This document shows, in pieces, positions 52,312-61,758 of a DNA stretch of 64,000 nucleotides (positions are counted from its first letter, which is position 1; each line of letters starts with the position of its first letter). The stretch lies in NCBI RefSeq assembly GCF_001975825.1, contig NZ_MTKN01000042.1, positions 1 to 64,000 of the forward strand, given 5' to 3'. The notes under the pieces were generated by a model. That model had not been told where the DNA came from and searched no databases. It was given only the letters and a program-made list of their open reading frames with translations. This DNA is from [Flexibacter] sp. ATCC 35208 (lineage in GTDB: Bacteria; Bacteroidota; Bacteroidia; Chitinophagales; Chitinophagaceae). The position numbers and the translations under genes were made by a program.

Positions 52312-52950
52312 TTAACTCTTTACCGCCGCTGCCGTCCCTTCCGGAGCTGCTTCCAGATTCGTGACCAGATTCACATGTTGTATATTTTTCTCCTTAAAAG
52401 TATCCAGTACTCTCCTCACTACCGGATAAGGTGTTTCATTATCCGCCTTGATACAATATTTCAATTGCTTGATATTACTGGTCTGAGCTGCCCTGCCGTA
52501 TTCAATCCAGGTTACTAATTCATTATTGGTTGAATCAGTTGGAATCCCTTTTTCAAGCGGTGATTTTTTCCTGTCATTAGATTTTAAAGAAAGGTATTCT
52601 TTCAGATGGTTAAGATCTGTTCCTACTGATGCCCCCATTGTAAAGTTAATGATCTGCGCATCTGATAATCCCAGTTTAAACTGATCATTGATATCCTGAA
52701 TTAACTTTTGCCGTTGGCCCTGACCCTGCATGTCGAAAAATACACGTCCGTTTTTATCGATACTAATTAAAATGACATCCGCATCAGGTAAGAGTGATGT
52801 ATTTATAGAAGAAGGTGTAACGATTGCAACAGGTTCATCCGGTTTAAAGGTGGTCGTCATAATAAAGAAATTCAGGAGAAGGAACACCACGTCACACATT
52901 GCTGTCATATCAACTGATGTAGACTTCCTTGCTAATTTAGCTCTGGCCAT
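52312..52950 (-). CDS. ExbD/TolR-family biopolymer transport protein
   Basis: About 212 residues from the ATG at 52950. It has one N-terminal helix (VVFLLLNFFIMTTTF) preceded by the conserved Asp region SVDMTAMCDVVF, where the Asp takes part in proton transfer, and a periplasmic domain (VILISIDKNGRVFFDM, CIKADNETPYPVVRRVLDTFKEKN). It normally works with ExbB to energise TonB, but no exbB or tonB gene is beside it, so it is an orphan here. Confidence 0.85.
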   Translation of the reverse strand: MARAKLARKSTSVDMTAMCDVVFLLLNFFIMTTTFKPDEPVAIVTPSSINTSLLPDADVILISIDKNGRVFFDMQGQGQRQKLIQDINDQFKLGLSDAQIINFTMGASVGTDLNHLKEYLSLKSNDRKKSPLEKGIPTDSTNNELVTWIEYGRAAQTSNIKQLKYCIKADNETPYPVVRRVLDTFKEKNIQHVNLVTNLEAAPEGTAAAVKS

Positions 52951-53045
52951 AACATTGCTTTTTTCTACTGCAAGTTGCAATTTGCAGTGGTGTCAACAAA
53001 TGGCCATATTGCTCCAGTATATGTCTATTTCACTCCTTGGGGTAA

Positions 53046-53945
53046 TTAAACCGACACCAGGCTTCTATATTCACTGGGACTGATGCCGGTGGCTCTTTTA
53101 AAGAATTTACTAAAGAAGAACTGGTCACTGAATGCTAACCTTTCTGCGATTTTACTGATGGGGTCAGAGAGGTCGCTTAACATAAATTTGGCTTCTACAA
53201 TGACCATTTGTGTAATGACTTCGCTGGTTGATTTACCAAAAATCTCTTTCACACATTTAGTGAGATATTTGGGAGTGACGTTTAATCTTTCAGCATAGAA
53301 TTCAACATTCCTTCTTTTTTTAAAGTTAGATGTCAGCTCTGCATAGAATTTCTTTACCAGTACTTCTTTACTGTTTAACTGAATTTGTTGGGCAGCTATT
53401 TTATCATGCAATACTGAGGCAACTTCGAAAAATAATACTCTGAATAGATTAAGGAGCAGTTCACTGATAAAAGGGTGTTCTTTGGGCAATTTATTTTTGA
53501 TGGCGAGAAGGTCCATAATGGCTTTAATACTGCGGACTTCCATCTGGTTGAGACCGTGTACGGGTATATGTTGTCTTGTGTAAATACCAAATCCATCCAT
53601 GTATTTTTTATTCAACGCAGTTTCTGCCAATAGCGTTGCGCTAAAATCAGCGGCTATGAAAGTGCATTTGCGCATGTCGCTTAAGAACTCAAAAATCATA
53701 TTGGGGTTGCAGATGATGAGGGAATTAGTAGGAATGTCGTATTCAACAAGATTTAAGCGCATTTTCAATTTTCCACTTGTGACAAGGATAATTGTATAAT
53801 GGTCTAAAAGAAATGGAATGGATATTTCCGGTTCTATTCCAAGTTCGCCGTTGTTGAAAATATTGAATTCTTTGCCATGTTTAGTCCCGGCAGCAACCAT
53901 GATTTCCTGTATGGTGAGTAGCCTTACTGATGTGCTTTTTTTCAT
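53046..53945 (-). CDS. AraC-family transcriptional regulator
   Basis: 299 residues. An N-terminal cupin-like sensor (IILVTSGKLKMRLNLVEYDIPTNS) is followed by the C-terminal HTH pair (FYAERLNVTPKYLTKCVKE and SDPISKIAERLAFSDQFFFSKFFKRATGISPSEYR). The effector and targets are unknown; neighbouring genes (ExbD and a VOC fragment) are not obvious targets. Confidence 0.9.
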   Translation of the reverse strand: MKKSTSVRLLTIQEIMVAAGTKHGKEFNIFNNGELGIEPEISIPFLLDHYTIILVTSGKLKMRLNLVEYDIPTNSLIICNPNMIFEFLSDMRKCTFIAADFSATLLAETALNKKYMDGFGIYTRQHIPVHGLNQMEVRSIKAIMDLLAIKNKLPKEHPFISELLLNLFRVLFFEVASVLHDKIAAQQIQLNSKEVLVKKFYAELTSNFKKRRNVEFYAERLNVTPKYLTKCVKEIFGKSTSEVITQMVIVEAKFMLSDLSDPISKIAERLAFSDQFFFSKFFKRATGISPSEYRSLVSV

Positions 53946-54241
53946 GTTGCGTTAATTCCAATTGTTTGATGTCTCCATATGGCAATTAAGAAAAATCAGT
54001 TCTGTTAGATGTGATAATTTAGTCCACTTAATATAGGTGTCCCATGTATCTCCATTCCACGGGCTGAATCTGCCGCTTGCAGTATAGTATATCGTCATGT
54101 TCCTATCAGTTCAATATCTTCCTGAAATCCCAATGCCAAAAAGATAACTAAAATGACTATTTGGAAGATAGTAGTGTATTCCTTAAGTGATTTTGTCATT
54201 GGTATAAGGGATGGGAAGCGTAATATTAAGCATTTTCTCTT

Positions 54242-54568
54242 TTAATCTATATGAGCAAGGATATTTACAAGCTTCTCAAAAGGGTCACGTACGTAAAAGC
54301 GGCGTACGCCCCATAGTTCATTCACGATTCCATATTCAATGACCAAACCAGCTTCCTGCATTTTTGTATAAGCTTCATCTACGATATCTACTCCTATTGA
54401 TAAATCAGCTACAGCCGTGTTTGAACCTCCCTGTGCGGCTATGCTTAATTGGAGTTTCATTTCTGTAGGGGTACCGTATGTGACGATCCAGCCCATATCC
54501 ATTATTACATCCAGGCTGGAAATGTCATGGTAGAAGTGTGTAGCGGCCGGGACATTATATAAGGGATT
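54242..54568 (-). pseudogene. VOC (glyoxalase-like) protein, 5' end missing or damaged
   Basis: The longest ATG-started frame gives 86 residues (54502-54242), but homology-like sequence continues upstream in frame (VPAATHFYHDISSLDVI) to a stop at 54569, matching the start of a VOC barrel. There is no start codon for that part, so the 5' end seems lost. Features of the fold: HFYHDISSLDV, MDMGWIVTYG, DIVDEAYTKMQEAGL and RRFYVRDPFEKLVNIL. The metal and substrate cannot be told. Confidence 0.55.
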
Positions 54569-54964
54569 TTACTTCGGAATATTATTATTTGGATGGGAAT
54601 GTCAGCAAGAAGCAGCATATAGGACGAATGTACGGTTTACATTGAATGAGGCCGCAGCTGTAGGGGGGGGATTTTTTGGATGTGAATAATTCATTGACTT
54701 CCCGTTATTTGTTTGAATATATAGTGAAGAAGGGGTAAGTTGAGATAAAGGTAAAGCAGGAGGGCTTTTGCTTGGCGGTAGGTGCGCGAACTAAATATTT
54801 AGTAGATAAGGTTGGTCATTCGAGGTATAATCGTTTTTCCTAAAAAATTGCATAAAGTAATCATTTTACTGTAAATTTAGCCAAATATAATCGTTTTACC
54901 GTAAAAGATGCTTAAAATAATCGTTTTACAGTGCTAAGTATTCTTTTACCATAAACATAACTAT
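54569..54964. other. Regulatory intergenic region before fic
   Basis: About 395 bases without a gene. The last 140 bases hold the phased repeat array at 54828-54950; the first part shows no clear signal apart from a G-tract near 54665. Confidence 0.5.
54828..54950 (+). promoter_or_regulatory. Phased 30-bp operator-like repeat array upstream of fic
   Basis: Units beginning TAATCGTTTT or TAATCATTTT start at 54828, 54858, 54888 and 54918, exactly 30 bases apart. The core TTTTACnGTAAA is an inverted repeat in the second and third units, partly changed in the others. A half-copy TTCTTTTACC follows at 54941-54950, 15 bases before the fic start. Thirty bases is about three helical turns, so bound proteins would line up on one face. 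Confidence 0.8.
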
Positions 54965-56461
54965 ATGGTCTCAAGCCCTGCCGGCAATCAATGGTTGAAG
55001 GAAAAGTTTAATATATCTGGGTATATATTGACTCATTGTTCCTACATTGGAAATAATGATTCAATAGAAATTACCAATAAAGGAAATATAGAGCAGGTGT
55101 ATAACCGAAAGTATGCTCCCCATGAAGACACTCCAATGTCTCATTTGGAATTTTCATTAAAATATGATGATTTGAATCTTCCTTTTTTGAGAAAGGTGTT
55201 TGATAATATTGTCATAGAAGATATAGAAAGGTTTATTGAGTTATCTCCATCGAGCAAATATTCCAAAAGAATAGGTTTTTTATTTGAATTTTTAACTGAT
55301 AAACAATTAGCGATCAGGAAACCCATTAGTGGGAATTATGTGGATTTATTAGAGGATGATAGATATGTCACCGGAAATATAGTAAAGAATACGCGGTGGC
55401 GGATTAATAATAATCTTTTAGGAACAACTTCTTATTGCCCTATAATAAGAAAAACTAATAAGCTAAAGGAGTTATTGACGCAAGACATCAATGCAAAGAT
55501 TGAACAGTTAAAAATTGATTTCTCGCCAGCAGTTTTTCACAGAGCTATTAATTACTTATATAATAAGGAAACAAGATCTTCTTATGAAATAGAAAAGGAG
55601 CAACCAACTCCCGATAGAATGGAAAAGTTTGTGGCCTTACTAACACAAGCCGGAACAGAGGATACCGAAGTAATGCTTGATGAGCGCAGATTGACACAGC
55701 TGCAGAACGCTATTATTGATAATAGATTTGCAGCCGAAGGATTTAGAGATTTTCAGAACTATATCGGACAGTCCTTACCGGGATACCTGGATTTGATCCA
55801 CTACATATGTCCACCACCAATTTTTGTTCAGTCTCTGATGGCAGGGCTTATGGATGTTTCTAACAAGACTATTGGAATATCATCTGAAATCAGGGCTGCT
55901 GTCATTTCATTTGGTTTTGTTTTTATTCATCCATTTGAAGATGGGAATGGAAGGATACATCGATTTTTAATTCATGATGTATTAGTGCATGATAACGTTG
56001 TTCCTAAGGGACTCATTATACCAGTGTCAGCTCATATGTTAAATAATATAAGAGGTTATGATAGTATACTTGAGCGTTATTCTAAACCATTAATGCAGAT
56101 TATTAAATACACTAAAACCCAGGAAGGCGGGATTAAAGTCCTGAATTCAGAAGACGTGGAAGCTTACTACCGGTTCCCCGATTTAACAGAACAGAGCATT
56201 TATTTGGCAGAAACAATTCATGCGACTTTGAAAGAAGATATGCCCGAAGAATTATTGTTTATACAACGGTATGATGAAGTAAAGCGGGCACTTCAGGATA
56301 TTGTAGATATGCCAGATCGGAATATAGACATGATGATTTTGTTTTTACATCAGAACAAAGGAATATTCCCGAAGCGTAGGAGGGAACAATTTTCTAAATT
56401 GACTGATCAGGAAATAGAAAAGATGGAAATTGAATATCGTAAGATATTTGAGTTAGAATAG
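54965..56461 (+). CDS. fic: Fic/DOC-family protein (putative AMPylator)
   Basis: 498 residues. The catalytic motif HPFEDGNGRIHR (near residues 321-332) fits HPFx[DE]GNGRxxR and is complete, so nucleotidyl transfer is plausible. A putative inhibitory helix is RSSYEIEKEQPTPDR around 210-225, a loose match to the S/TxxxE motif. The N-terminal 150 residues form a family-specific domain, and the C-terminal region (FIQRYDEVKRALQDIV, DMMILFLHQN, FPKRRREQFSKL) looks like a winged HTH. With the upstream repeats this suggests an autoregulated Fic. Confidence 0.9.
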   Translation: MVSSPAGNQWLKEKFNISGYILTHCSYIGNNDSIEITNKGNIEQVYNRKYAPHEDTPMSHLEFSLKYDDLNLPFLRKVFDNIVIEDIERFIELSPSSKYSKRIGFLFEFLTDKQLAIRKPISGNYVDLLEDDRYVTGNIVKNTRWRINNNLLGTTSYCPIIRKTNKLKELLTQDINAKIEQLKIDFSPAVFHRAINYLYNKETRSSYEIEKEQPTPDRMEKFVALLTQAGTEDTEVMLDERRLTQLQNAIIDNRFAAEGFRDFQNYIGQSLPGYLDLIHYICPPPIFVQSLMAGLMDVSNKTIGISSEIRAAVISFGFVFIHPFEDGNGRIHRFLIHDVLVHDNVVPKGLIIPVSAHMLNNIRGYDSILERYSKPLMQIIKYTKTQEGGIKVLNSEDVEAYYRFPDLTEQSIYLAETIHATLKEDMPEELLFIQRYDEVKRALQDIVDMPDRNIDMMILFLHQNKGIFPKRRREQFSKLTDQEIEKMEIEYRKIFELE

Positions 56462-56565
56462 CTTCTTCAAAATTAATATTTATTGGTTGCGATCTATCAA
56501 ACAAAATGTAAAAGTTAATAATTTTATAAGCCTACCCTATATCAAGTGACTAAAAAATTGCTTAG

Positions 56566-56805
56566 CCAGCGGCCCCCAATATTCTATCTGTCTGGACAAA
56601 ACGTATCAAAAGACAGCTGACCAGGTACCCAGATAAATGTCTGGAAGGGGAATTGAGGATTGATGAAGAGTTGGATTATGCGTATCATGTTGAAGAAAAA
56701 GAACACCAGTTCCTAAAGATAGATGCACAGTTTTATAGGAAGAATGAAATATGGCGGCATAAGATATTGAAATTTCAGAGTGGGAAGGTAGTCCCCAAAT
56801 TATAA
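56566..56805 (+). pseudogene. Gene 3'-end fragment upstream of hipB
   Basis: After a TAG at 56563 the frame stays open for 79 codons to TAA at 56803-56805, reading SVWTKRIKRQL, LEGELRIDEELDY and KIDAQFYRKNEIWRHKILKFQ. The composition is protein-like, but there is no start codon or ribosome site. I take it as the C-terminus of a deleted gene; the family is not recognised. Confidence 0.35.
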
Positions 56806-56854
56806 TGTTTATAATATTAAACAAAAACGCTAATTTTGTCAATAATATTAAACA
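56806..56854 (+). promoter_or_regulatory. Repeated operator-like sites upstream of hipB
   Basis: The 13-base sequence ATAATATTAAACA occurs at 56811-56823 and 56842-56854, 31 bases apart, and the first copy lies in a loose dyad TGTTTA..TAAACA (56806-56823). The second ends three bases before the hipB start at 56857. HipB-type antitoxins bind such sites to autorepress. Confidence 0.55.
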
Positions 56855-56856
56855 TT

Positions 56857-57174
56857 ATGAAGGAATCCTCCCCCTTGTTACCACGAGCTCGCCGAGTGAT
56901 GGAGCAAATGGGACAGAACATTCATCTGGCACGAAGAAGGCGAAAAATAAGCGCTCAACAAGTAGCTGATAGGGCCGGACTGAGCCGGGCTACTCTATGG
57001 CAAATTGAAAAAGGATCACCTTCTGTAACGATCGGCAATTACTTTATGGTTTTGTTCGTATTAGGCTTAGAGAACGATTTCCTTAAACTTGCTGAAGATG
57101 ATCAGCTTGGCAGGAAGTTACAGGATGCCGGGTTGGTAACTCCCCAAAGAGCTCCTAAACGAAATACAAAGTAA
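56857..57174 (+). CDS. hipB: HipB-like XRE antitoxin
   Basis: About 105 residues from the ATG at 56857. A Cro/C1-type HTH is clear (NIHLARRRRKISAQQVADRA, GLSRATLWQIEKGSPSVTIGNY). A basic C-terminal tail (QRAPKRNTK) follows. It precedes hipA by ten bases, the usual antitoxin-first order; it should neutralise HipA and repress the operon through the two sites just upstream. Confidence 0.85.
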   Translation: MKESSPLLPRARRVMEQMGQNIHLARRRRKISAQQVADRAGLSRATLWQIEKGSPSVTIGNYFMVLFVLGLENDFLKLAEDDQLGRKLQDAGLVTPQRAPKRNTK

Positions 57175-57184
57175 ACAGGAGATA

Positions 57185-58450
57185 ATGCAAAATGAAAAGA
57201 CAATATATGTATACGCAGATTGGGAAGGGCTGAATGGAGCGCCATTACTTATGGGCACCTTAAATAGTGTACATAATAAGGGTAAAGAAATTTTTTCTTT
57301 CGAATATGAACAAAAATGGCTTGCATCTGGCAATGGTCAGGTGTTAGACCCCGATCTTCAATTTTATGCAGGACGTCAGTATGGTGGTGGCGAGAAACTA
57401 AATTTCGGTTTATTTCTCGATTCTTCACCAGACAGATGGGGCCGGGTATTAATGAAAAGACGTGAAGCTATCATAGCAAGGAAAGAGAATCGTAAGCAAG
57501 CAACTTTGTTCGAATCCGACTATTTATTAGGCGTATACGATGAACATCGCATAGGTGCATTACGGTTTAAATTAAACCCGGATGGTGGTTTTGTTAGTGG
57601 GGAACAAGAATTAGCGGCACCGCCCTGGACGTCATTGCGAGAACTTGAAAAAGCTAGTCTTCAATTAGAACAAGATGACTTTGATGATGACGAAGCATTA
57701 AAATGGTTGAATATGCTGATGGCGCCAGGATCCTCACTGGGAGGTGCACGCCCTAAAGCAAGTGTAAAAGATCCTAATGGCCAATTATGGATTGCTAAAT
57801 TTCCAAGTGGTGGTGATATAGTTGACATTGGTGGGTGGGAAGCTGTCGCAATGGAAATAGCTATGAATGCAGGGATAAAAGTGGCACCATGTAAAGCTCA
57901 GAAATTTTCCAATAAGTATCATACTTTTTTAAGTCAACGCTTTGATCGCAATCCGAATGGTGAAAGAATTCATTTTGCATCAGCTATGACCATGCTTGGT
58001 TATACTGATGGTGCGGACTATACTACTGGTGTAAGTTATCTGGAATTGGCAGAGTTTCTTATAAGAAATGGCGCAAATGTAAACGAAGATCTTGAAGAGC
58101 TTTGGCGTAGAATTGTATTGAATGTTTGTATGAAAAATACAGATGATCATTTGCGCAATCATGGCTTCCTCCTAACGAAACAAGGGTGGATTCTTTCTCC
58201 GGTATATGACGTGAACCCATTTCCGGATGGAACTGGCCTGACGCTGAATATTTCAGATGACGATAATTCTTTGGACCTGGATTTAGTACGATCAGTGATT
58301 ACATATTTTCGGGTATCCAATCATAAGGCTGAAGCAATAATTGAGCAGGTATTAAATGCAGTTTGTAATTGGCGAAGAATTGCGGTGAAAATAGGGTTGC
58401 CTAAGCGGGAACAGGATTTGATGGAAAGAGCATTTACTGACCAGTTTTAA
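57185..58450 (+). CDS. hipA: HipA-like serine/threonine kinase toxin
   Basis: 421 residues. The N-terminal subdomain contains LNFGLFLDSSPDRWGR, followed by the kinase core: GARPKASVKDPNGQLWIAKFPS (nucleotide/lysine region), the catalytic loop VCMKNTDDHLRNHGFLL (Asp and Asn) and the metal-binding SPVYDVNP. HipA phosphorylates glutamyl-tRNA synthetase in E. coli, causing persistence; the target here is unknown. The motifs look intact, so the pair may be active. Confidence 0.9.
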   Translation: MQNEKTIYVYADWEGLNGAPLLMGTLNSVHNKGKEIFSFEYEQKWLASGNGQVLDPDLQFYAGRQYGGGEKLNFGLFLDSSPDRWGRVLMKRREAIIARKENRKQATLFESDYLLGVYDEHRIGALRFKLNPDGGFVSGEQELAAPPWTSLRELEKASLQLEQDDFDDDEALKWLNMLMAPGSSLGGARPKASVKDPNGQLWIAKFPSGGDIVDIGGWEAVAMEIAMNAGIKVAPCKAQKFSNKYHTFLSQRFDRNPNGERIHFASAMTMLGYTDGADYTTGVSYLELAEFLIRNGANVNEDLEELWRRIVLNVCMKNTDDHLRNHGFLLTKQGWILSPVYDVNPFPDGTGLTLNISDDDNSLDLDLVRSVITYFRVSNHKAEAIIEQVLNAVCNWRRIAVKIGLPKREQDLMERAFTDQF

Positions 58451-58595
58451 ATCCAATTTCTAATCCTTAGGCATTCATTATATGCCGTCTGCTTAAAAAA
58501 TAATAGTTCTGAAATAGCCCCCACGAGCTGGCACAGGAGCGTAAGCATTAATACTGTAAAGCCCCCGAAAATTCCAGAAGCTTTACAATAGTTTT
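58451..58595. other. Gap between convergent hipA and GH92 genes
   Basis: 145 bases. On the minus strand an open frame reads VLMLTLLCQLVGAISELLFF, a membrane-like peptide continuing to a stop at 58447, without a start or ribosome site. It is probably a remnant or chance; no terminator is clear. Confidence 0.25.
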
Positions 58596-60869
58596 TTATT
58601 TTGATGGTGGTCTCACCTGTGTGCCCCATGTAGAAGGTTGATCTCCCATTTCCAGTACCAGTTCTCCTCCATTTACAATATCCTGGTGCTCTATCCATGA
58701 TTTGTCATAACCCTGCCCATTCAGTTTTACCGACCTGATATAGCTATTCTTTTTTGAAAGATGATGTGCGATGATGGCAAAATCCTTTCCATTTTCCTGA
58801 TGAATTACCGTCTTACTAAAATACGGTGCATTGATCAGATAATAAGACTGTCCTGCATTTGGGAAGAGCCCCATCATATGGAAATCCAGCCAGGAAGACA
58901 TTGCGCCGGAATCATCATTACCGGGTAAACCAGCAGCAGATGTATTATAACTGCTGTCTATAATGTGATGTATTCTTATAGAGCTCAGATCCGGTCTGCC
59001 TATCCAGTGATATAGATTGGGGGTGAGGAAGGAGGGTTCATTGGATACGTTGTAGTACTTGTTGTTAAAGAAGATATCCAGTCTTTTTCTGAATGCTTCT
59101 TCTCCGCCACTTTTGCTGATCAGCGTTTTCACATCGTGTGGTACATACAAAGAATATTCCCATGAGCTGGCCTCATAAAAAAATGCACACCACCAACATA
59201 CACACAGCGGATAATCTACTGCCAGCGGATTGTATTCCATCTTTTTGACAGGCGCATTCAGTACATTACAGTCAATAGTGTCTACCCATCTTCCATCGGA
59301 ATTTCGGGGGAGTATAAACCCGGTAGCACCATTGTTCTCATAGGGTCTCCATAAGTTCTGCCAGTTATCAGATTGTTTCAGAAAACGGTTGTACAGCCTA
59401 TCCTGTTGCAGCCCTTTTGCCACGGTGGCGATACAATAGTCGTTGTATGCATATTCCACCGTACGTGTGCCTGCTCTTACAAAGCGTGTAGATACATAGC
59501 CCAGGGTATTATAATCCGTCAGTCCACCACGGCCTTCTTTTTCTTCAATTCCTCCCGGGGGTACGTCGGCGTTTTTCAGCATTGCCTGCAGTCCCTGGTT
59601 GTAGTCAATGCCCTGAAGTCCTTTTACATAAGCATCGGCTATCAGCACATCGGCATTGGAACCTCCCTGTGTACGGCCATTGTAATTGCCACTGCGTGCA
59701 TCAGGCATATAGCCATCACGATGGTAGATGTTGAGGAGGGAATTGACAATGCTGACTTCCCGTGAAGGCGTAATGAGGGTGAGTAATGGATTGGAAGAAC
59801 GGAAGGTGTCCCATATGGCATAGAAATCGTCATAATAAGGCTCATTAGAGATCCATAAAGGATTTTCTCCGGTTCTGTCCACAGGCATCAGCATGGTATG
59901 ATACAGGCCGGTATAAAACATAATGCGCTGTTCCTGTGTAGCGGTTTGATCGATCTCTACTTTGTTGAGTAGTTTCTCCCATTTTTGCTGGGTGGCTGCC
60001 AGTACTTTGTTAAACTGCCAGTCAGGAATTTCCTGATCCAGGTTATAGCGTGCTTTCTCTGTGCTGATGTAAGAGATACCAATCTTTACCTGTATCGTAT
60101 CTCCGGCTGTGCCATCAAAATAGGCGATAGCACCGGTCTTTTCGCCGGAGTCAAACTGGGTGTTTTTCCCGGGATATAATTGTTTGTTTTTCCAGGTGGA
60201 GAAGGTATTGAAAGGATGGTCGAATATCAGGGTAAAATAAACTGTATAGGCAGTACCATTATTCCATCCTCCCCTGATGCGGGTGTAGCCCCTTATCTCG
60301 TTATTGCCCGTGACTGTCACTTCAGCGCCTACGAACTGCTGTGCTTCGCGTGCATCGGGATCGGGGGTAGATGGTTCACCGAGGAAAAAACCGGCATCCA
60401 GTTTTATAGCTTTCTTTCCTTTTTTGTCGAATACAAAACGATAGAAGGACGCTCTGTCGGCGGTGGTCAGTTCTGCTTTGATCTTCCACTTTTCCAGTAG
60501 TATGCTGTAATAGCCTGCTTTGGCGATCTCTTCACCCCTGGGGGATTCCTGATAGATGGAATCAAAATCGCCGGAGAAAGGCATAATCTGAATGTTCCCG
60601 TATTTTGGTCCGCCACCGGTACCGCTTACATGGGTCTGGCTAAAGCCTAAGAGGGGGGCTTTCTTATCCGCAATATATCCGCTGTTGCTATGGCCTTTAC
60701 AATCCGGGCCAGGTTTTACCATGCCAAAAGGGGTAGATGGGCCTACAAAGATATGCCCATCTCCACCGGAGCCGATGAAAGGATCTACGGAGGTATATAA
60801 GGGGGATTGTGCTGCTGTATATTGAAAAAATACAGAGACCACTGCCAATGATAGAATAATCCGTTTCAT
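58596..60869 (-). CDS. Secreted GH92 alpha-mannosidase
   Basis: About 757 residues from the ATG at 60869. A signal peptide (SLAVVSVFFQYTAAQ) is followed by the family start VDPFIGSGGDGHIFVGPSTPFGMV, then the catalytic-region motifs AIWDTFRSSNPLLTL, DGYMPDARSGNYNGRTQGGSNADVLIADAY and GLPGNDDSGAMSSWLDFHMMGLFP. GH92 enzymes are calcium-dependent exo-alpha-mannosidases acting on N-glycans or fungal mannan in the periplasm. It stands alone, without SusC/SusD genes in the window. Confidence 0.94.
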   Translation of the reverse strand: MKRIILSLAVVSVFFQYTAAQSPLYTSVDPFIGSGGDGHIFVGPSTPFGMVKPGPDCKGHSNSGYIADKKAPLLGFSQTHVSGTGGGPKYGNIQIMPFSGDFDSIYQESPRGEEIAKAGYYSILLEKWKIKAELTTADRASFYRFVFDKKGKKAIKLDAGFFLGEPSTPDPDAREAQQFVGAEVTVTGNNEIRGYTRIRGGWNNGTAYTVYFTLIFDHPFNTFSTWKNKQLYPGKNTQFDSGEKTGAIAYFDGTAGDTIQVKIGISYISTEKARYNLDQEIPDWQFNKVLAATQQKWEKLLNKVEIDQTATQEQRIMFYTGLYHTMLMPVDRTGENPLWISNEPYYDDFYAIWDTFRSSNPLLTLITPSREVSIVNSLLNIYHRDGYMPDARSGNYNGRTQGGSNADVLIADAYVKGLQGIDYNQGLQAMLKNADVPPGGIEEKEGRGGLTDYNTLGYVSTRFVRAGTRTVEYAYNDYCIATVAKGLQQDRLYNRFLKQSDNWQNLWRPYENNGATGFILPRNSDGRWVDTIDCNVLNAPVKKMEYNPLAVDYPLCVCWWCAFFYEASSWEYSLYVPHDVKTLISKSGGEEAFRKRLDIFFNNKYYNVSNEPSFLTPNLYHWIGRPDLSSIRIHHIIDSSYNTSAAGLPGNDDSGAMSSWLDFHMMGLFPNAGQSYYLINAPYFSKTVIHQENGKDFAIIAHHLSKKNSYIRSVKLNGQGYDKSWIEHQDIVNGGELVLEMGDQPSTWGTQVRPPSK

Positions 60870-61123
60870 AACGTATTTGTTTTGTCTGACGACCAATGTC
60901 GTTTACAAGATAGGACGGTCTTTTGTTTTTTTCATCTGGGAGGGGAATAAATTTGCCAGCTTGCTCCAGGTATTGGTATCAATTTCCCGGATTAACCATA
61001 TAAACGTTACAATTAAATCCCGCAATTTCCCTTTCCTACCAAAATCCACTCCCGGACTGACGAGAAACATAGTTATTGCCAATAATTACCCTTACGTTAG
61101 TGACTAACTAACATTAAAGAACT

Positions 61124-61678
61124 ATGAAATTATTCTATTATTTCGCCCTCTCCACGTTATGTTTTACTGCCTGCACAAGCACTCAGAGTAAGAAACTTGT
61201 TAATAAAGAGGGACTTGTCATCACAGACAAGCTTTTAGGGACTACTTCCTTATGTAGTATCAGCGAAGTAATTAAAACACTAGCTCCTGCGAAGGTAGAT
61301 ACTACCAATACGGATTATGAGAAGGGGAAATGGTATTATGTAAAGGCTATATTGAAAGATAGCTCTTACCTGCTGATGGAAACTTCAGATATCAATGGAG
61401 GTAAGGTGCAGCGGTTGTCAACAAATTCAGCTAAAGTGACTACAGCATCAGGATATGGCGCTGGTACCACGATAGGGGAGCTGTTTGACAAGAATGAGGA
61501 TGTGGCTGTGACAAAAGAGTGGAGTAAGATATTTTTCAAGATCAAGAAGGATAATGTGTCTTTGCAGGCAGATGAAAGGTTTTTCCAGGATTTACCTGCT
61601 GAACTGAATTTTGATGTGTTTAAGAAATATCGGCAGGTACCATTGACATTGTTGGTGGTAACGCCGGTGTGTCAGTAA
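61124..61678 (+). CDS. Unrecognised lipoprotein
   Basis: 184 residues. The signal ends CFTAC, a lipobox with the modified Cys at about 17. The mature part is beta-rich (EKGKWYYVKAILKDSSYLLMETS, EWSKIFFKIKKDNVSLQ). No family recognised. A hairpin terminator lies about 40 bases after the stop. Confidence 0.65.
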   Translation: MKLFYYFALSTLCFTACTSTQSKKLVNKEGLVITDKLLGTTSLCSISEVIKTLAPAKVDTTNTDYEKGKWYYVKAILKDSSYLLMETSDINGGKVQRLSTNSAKVTTASGYGAGTTIGELFDKNEDVAVTKEWSKIFFKIKKDNVSLQADERFFQDLPAELNFDVFKKYRQVPLTLLVVTPVCQ

Positions 61679-61718
61679 GGGCTTTGAGTATAAAGGGATA
61701 TTAACAGTATTAAACAAT

Positions 61719-61745
61719 AACGCCGGAGATTCAATCTCCGGCGTT
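61719..61745. terminator. Hairpin between convergent genes
   Basis: Perfect 12-bp arms AACGCCGGAGAT (61719-61730) and ATCTCCGGCGTT (61734-61745) with a 3-base loop. The minus-strand side is followed by TTATTGTTT, the better terminator direction. Confidence 0.75.
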
Positions 61746-61758
61746 GGTATATTCTAAT

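Noticed and set aside
54828..54950. CRISPR interpretation of the 30-bp phased repeats
   Set aside because: The sequence between cores is short, A/T-rich and partly conserved, and the array abuts a start codon; operators fit better.
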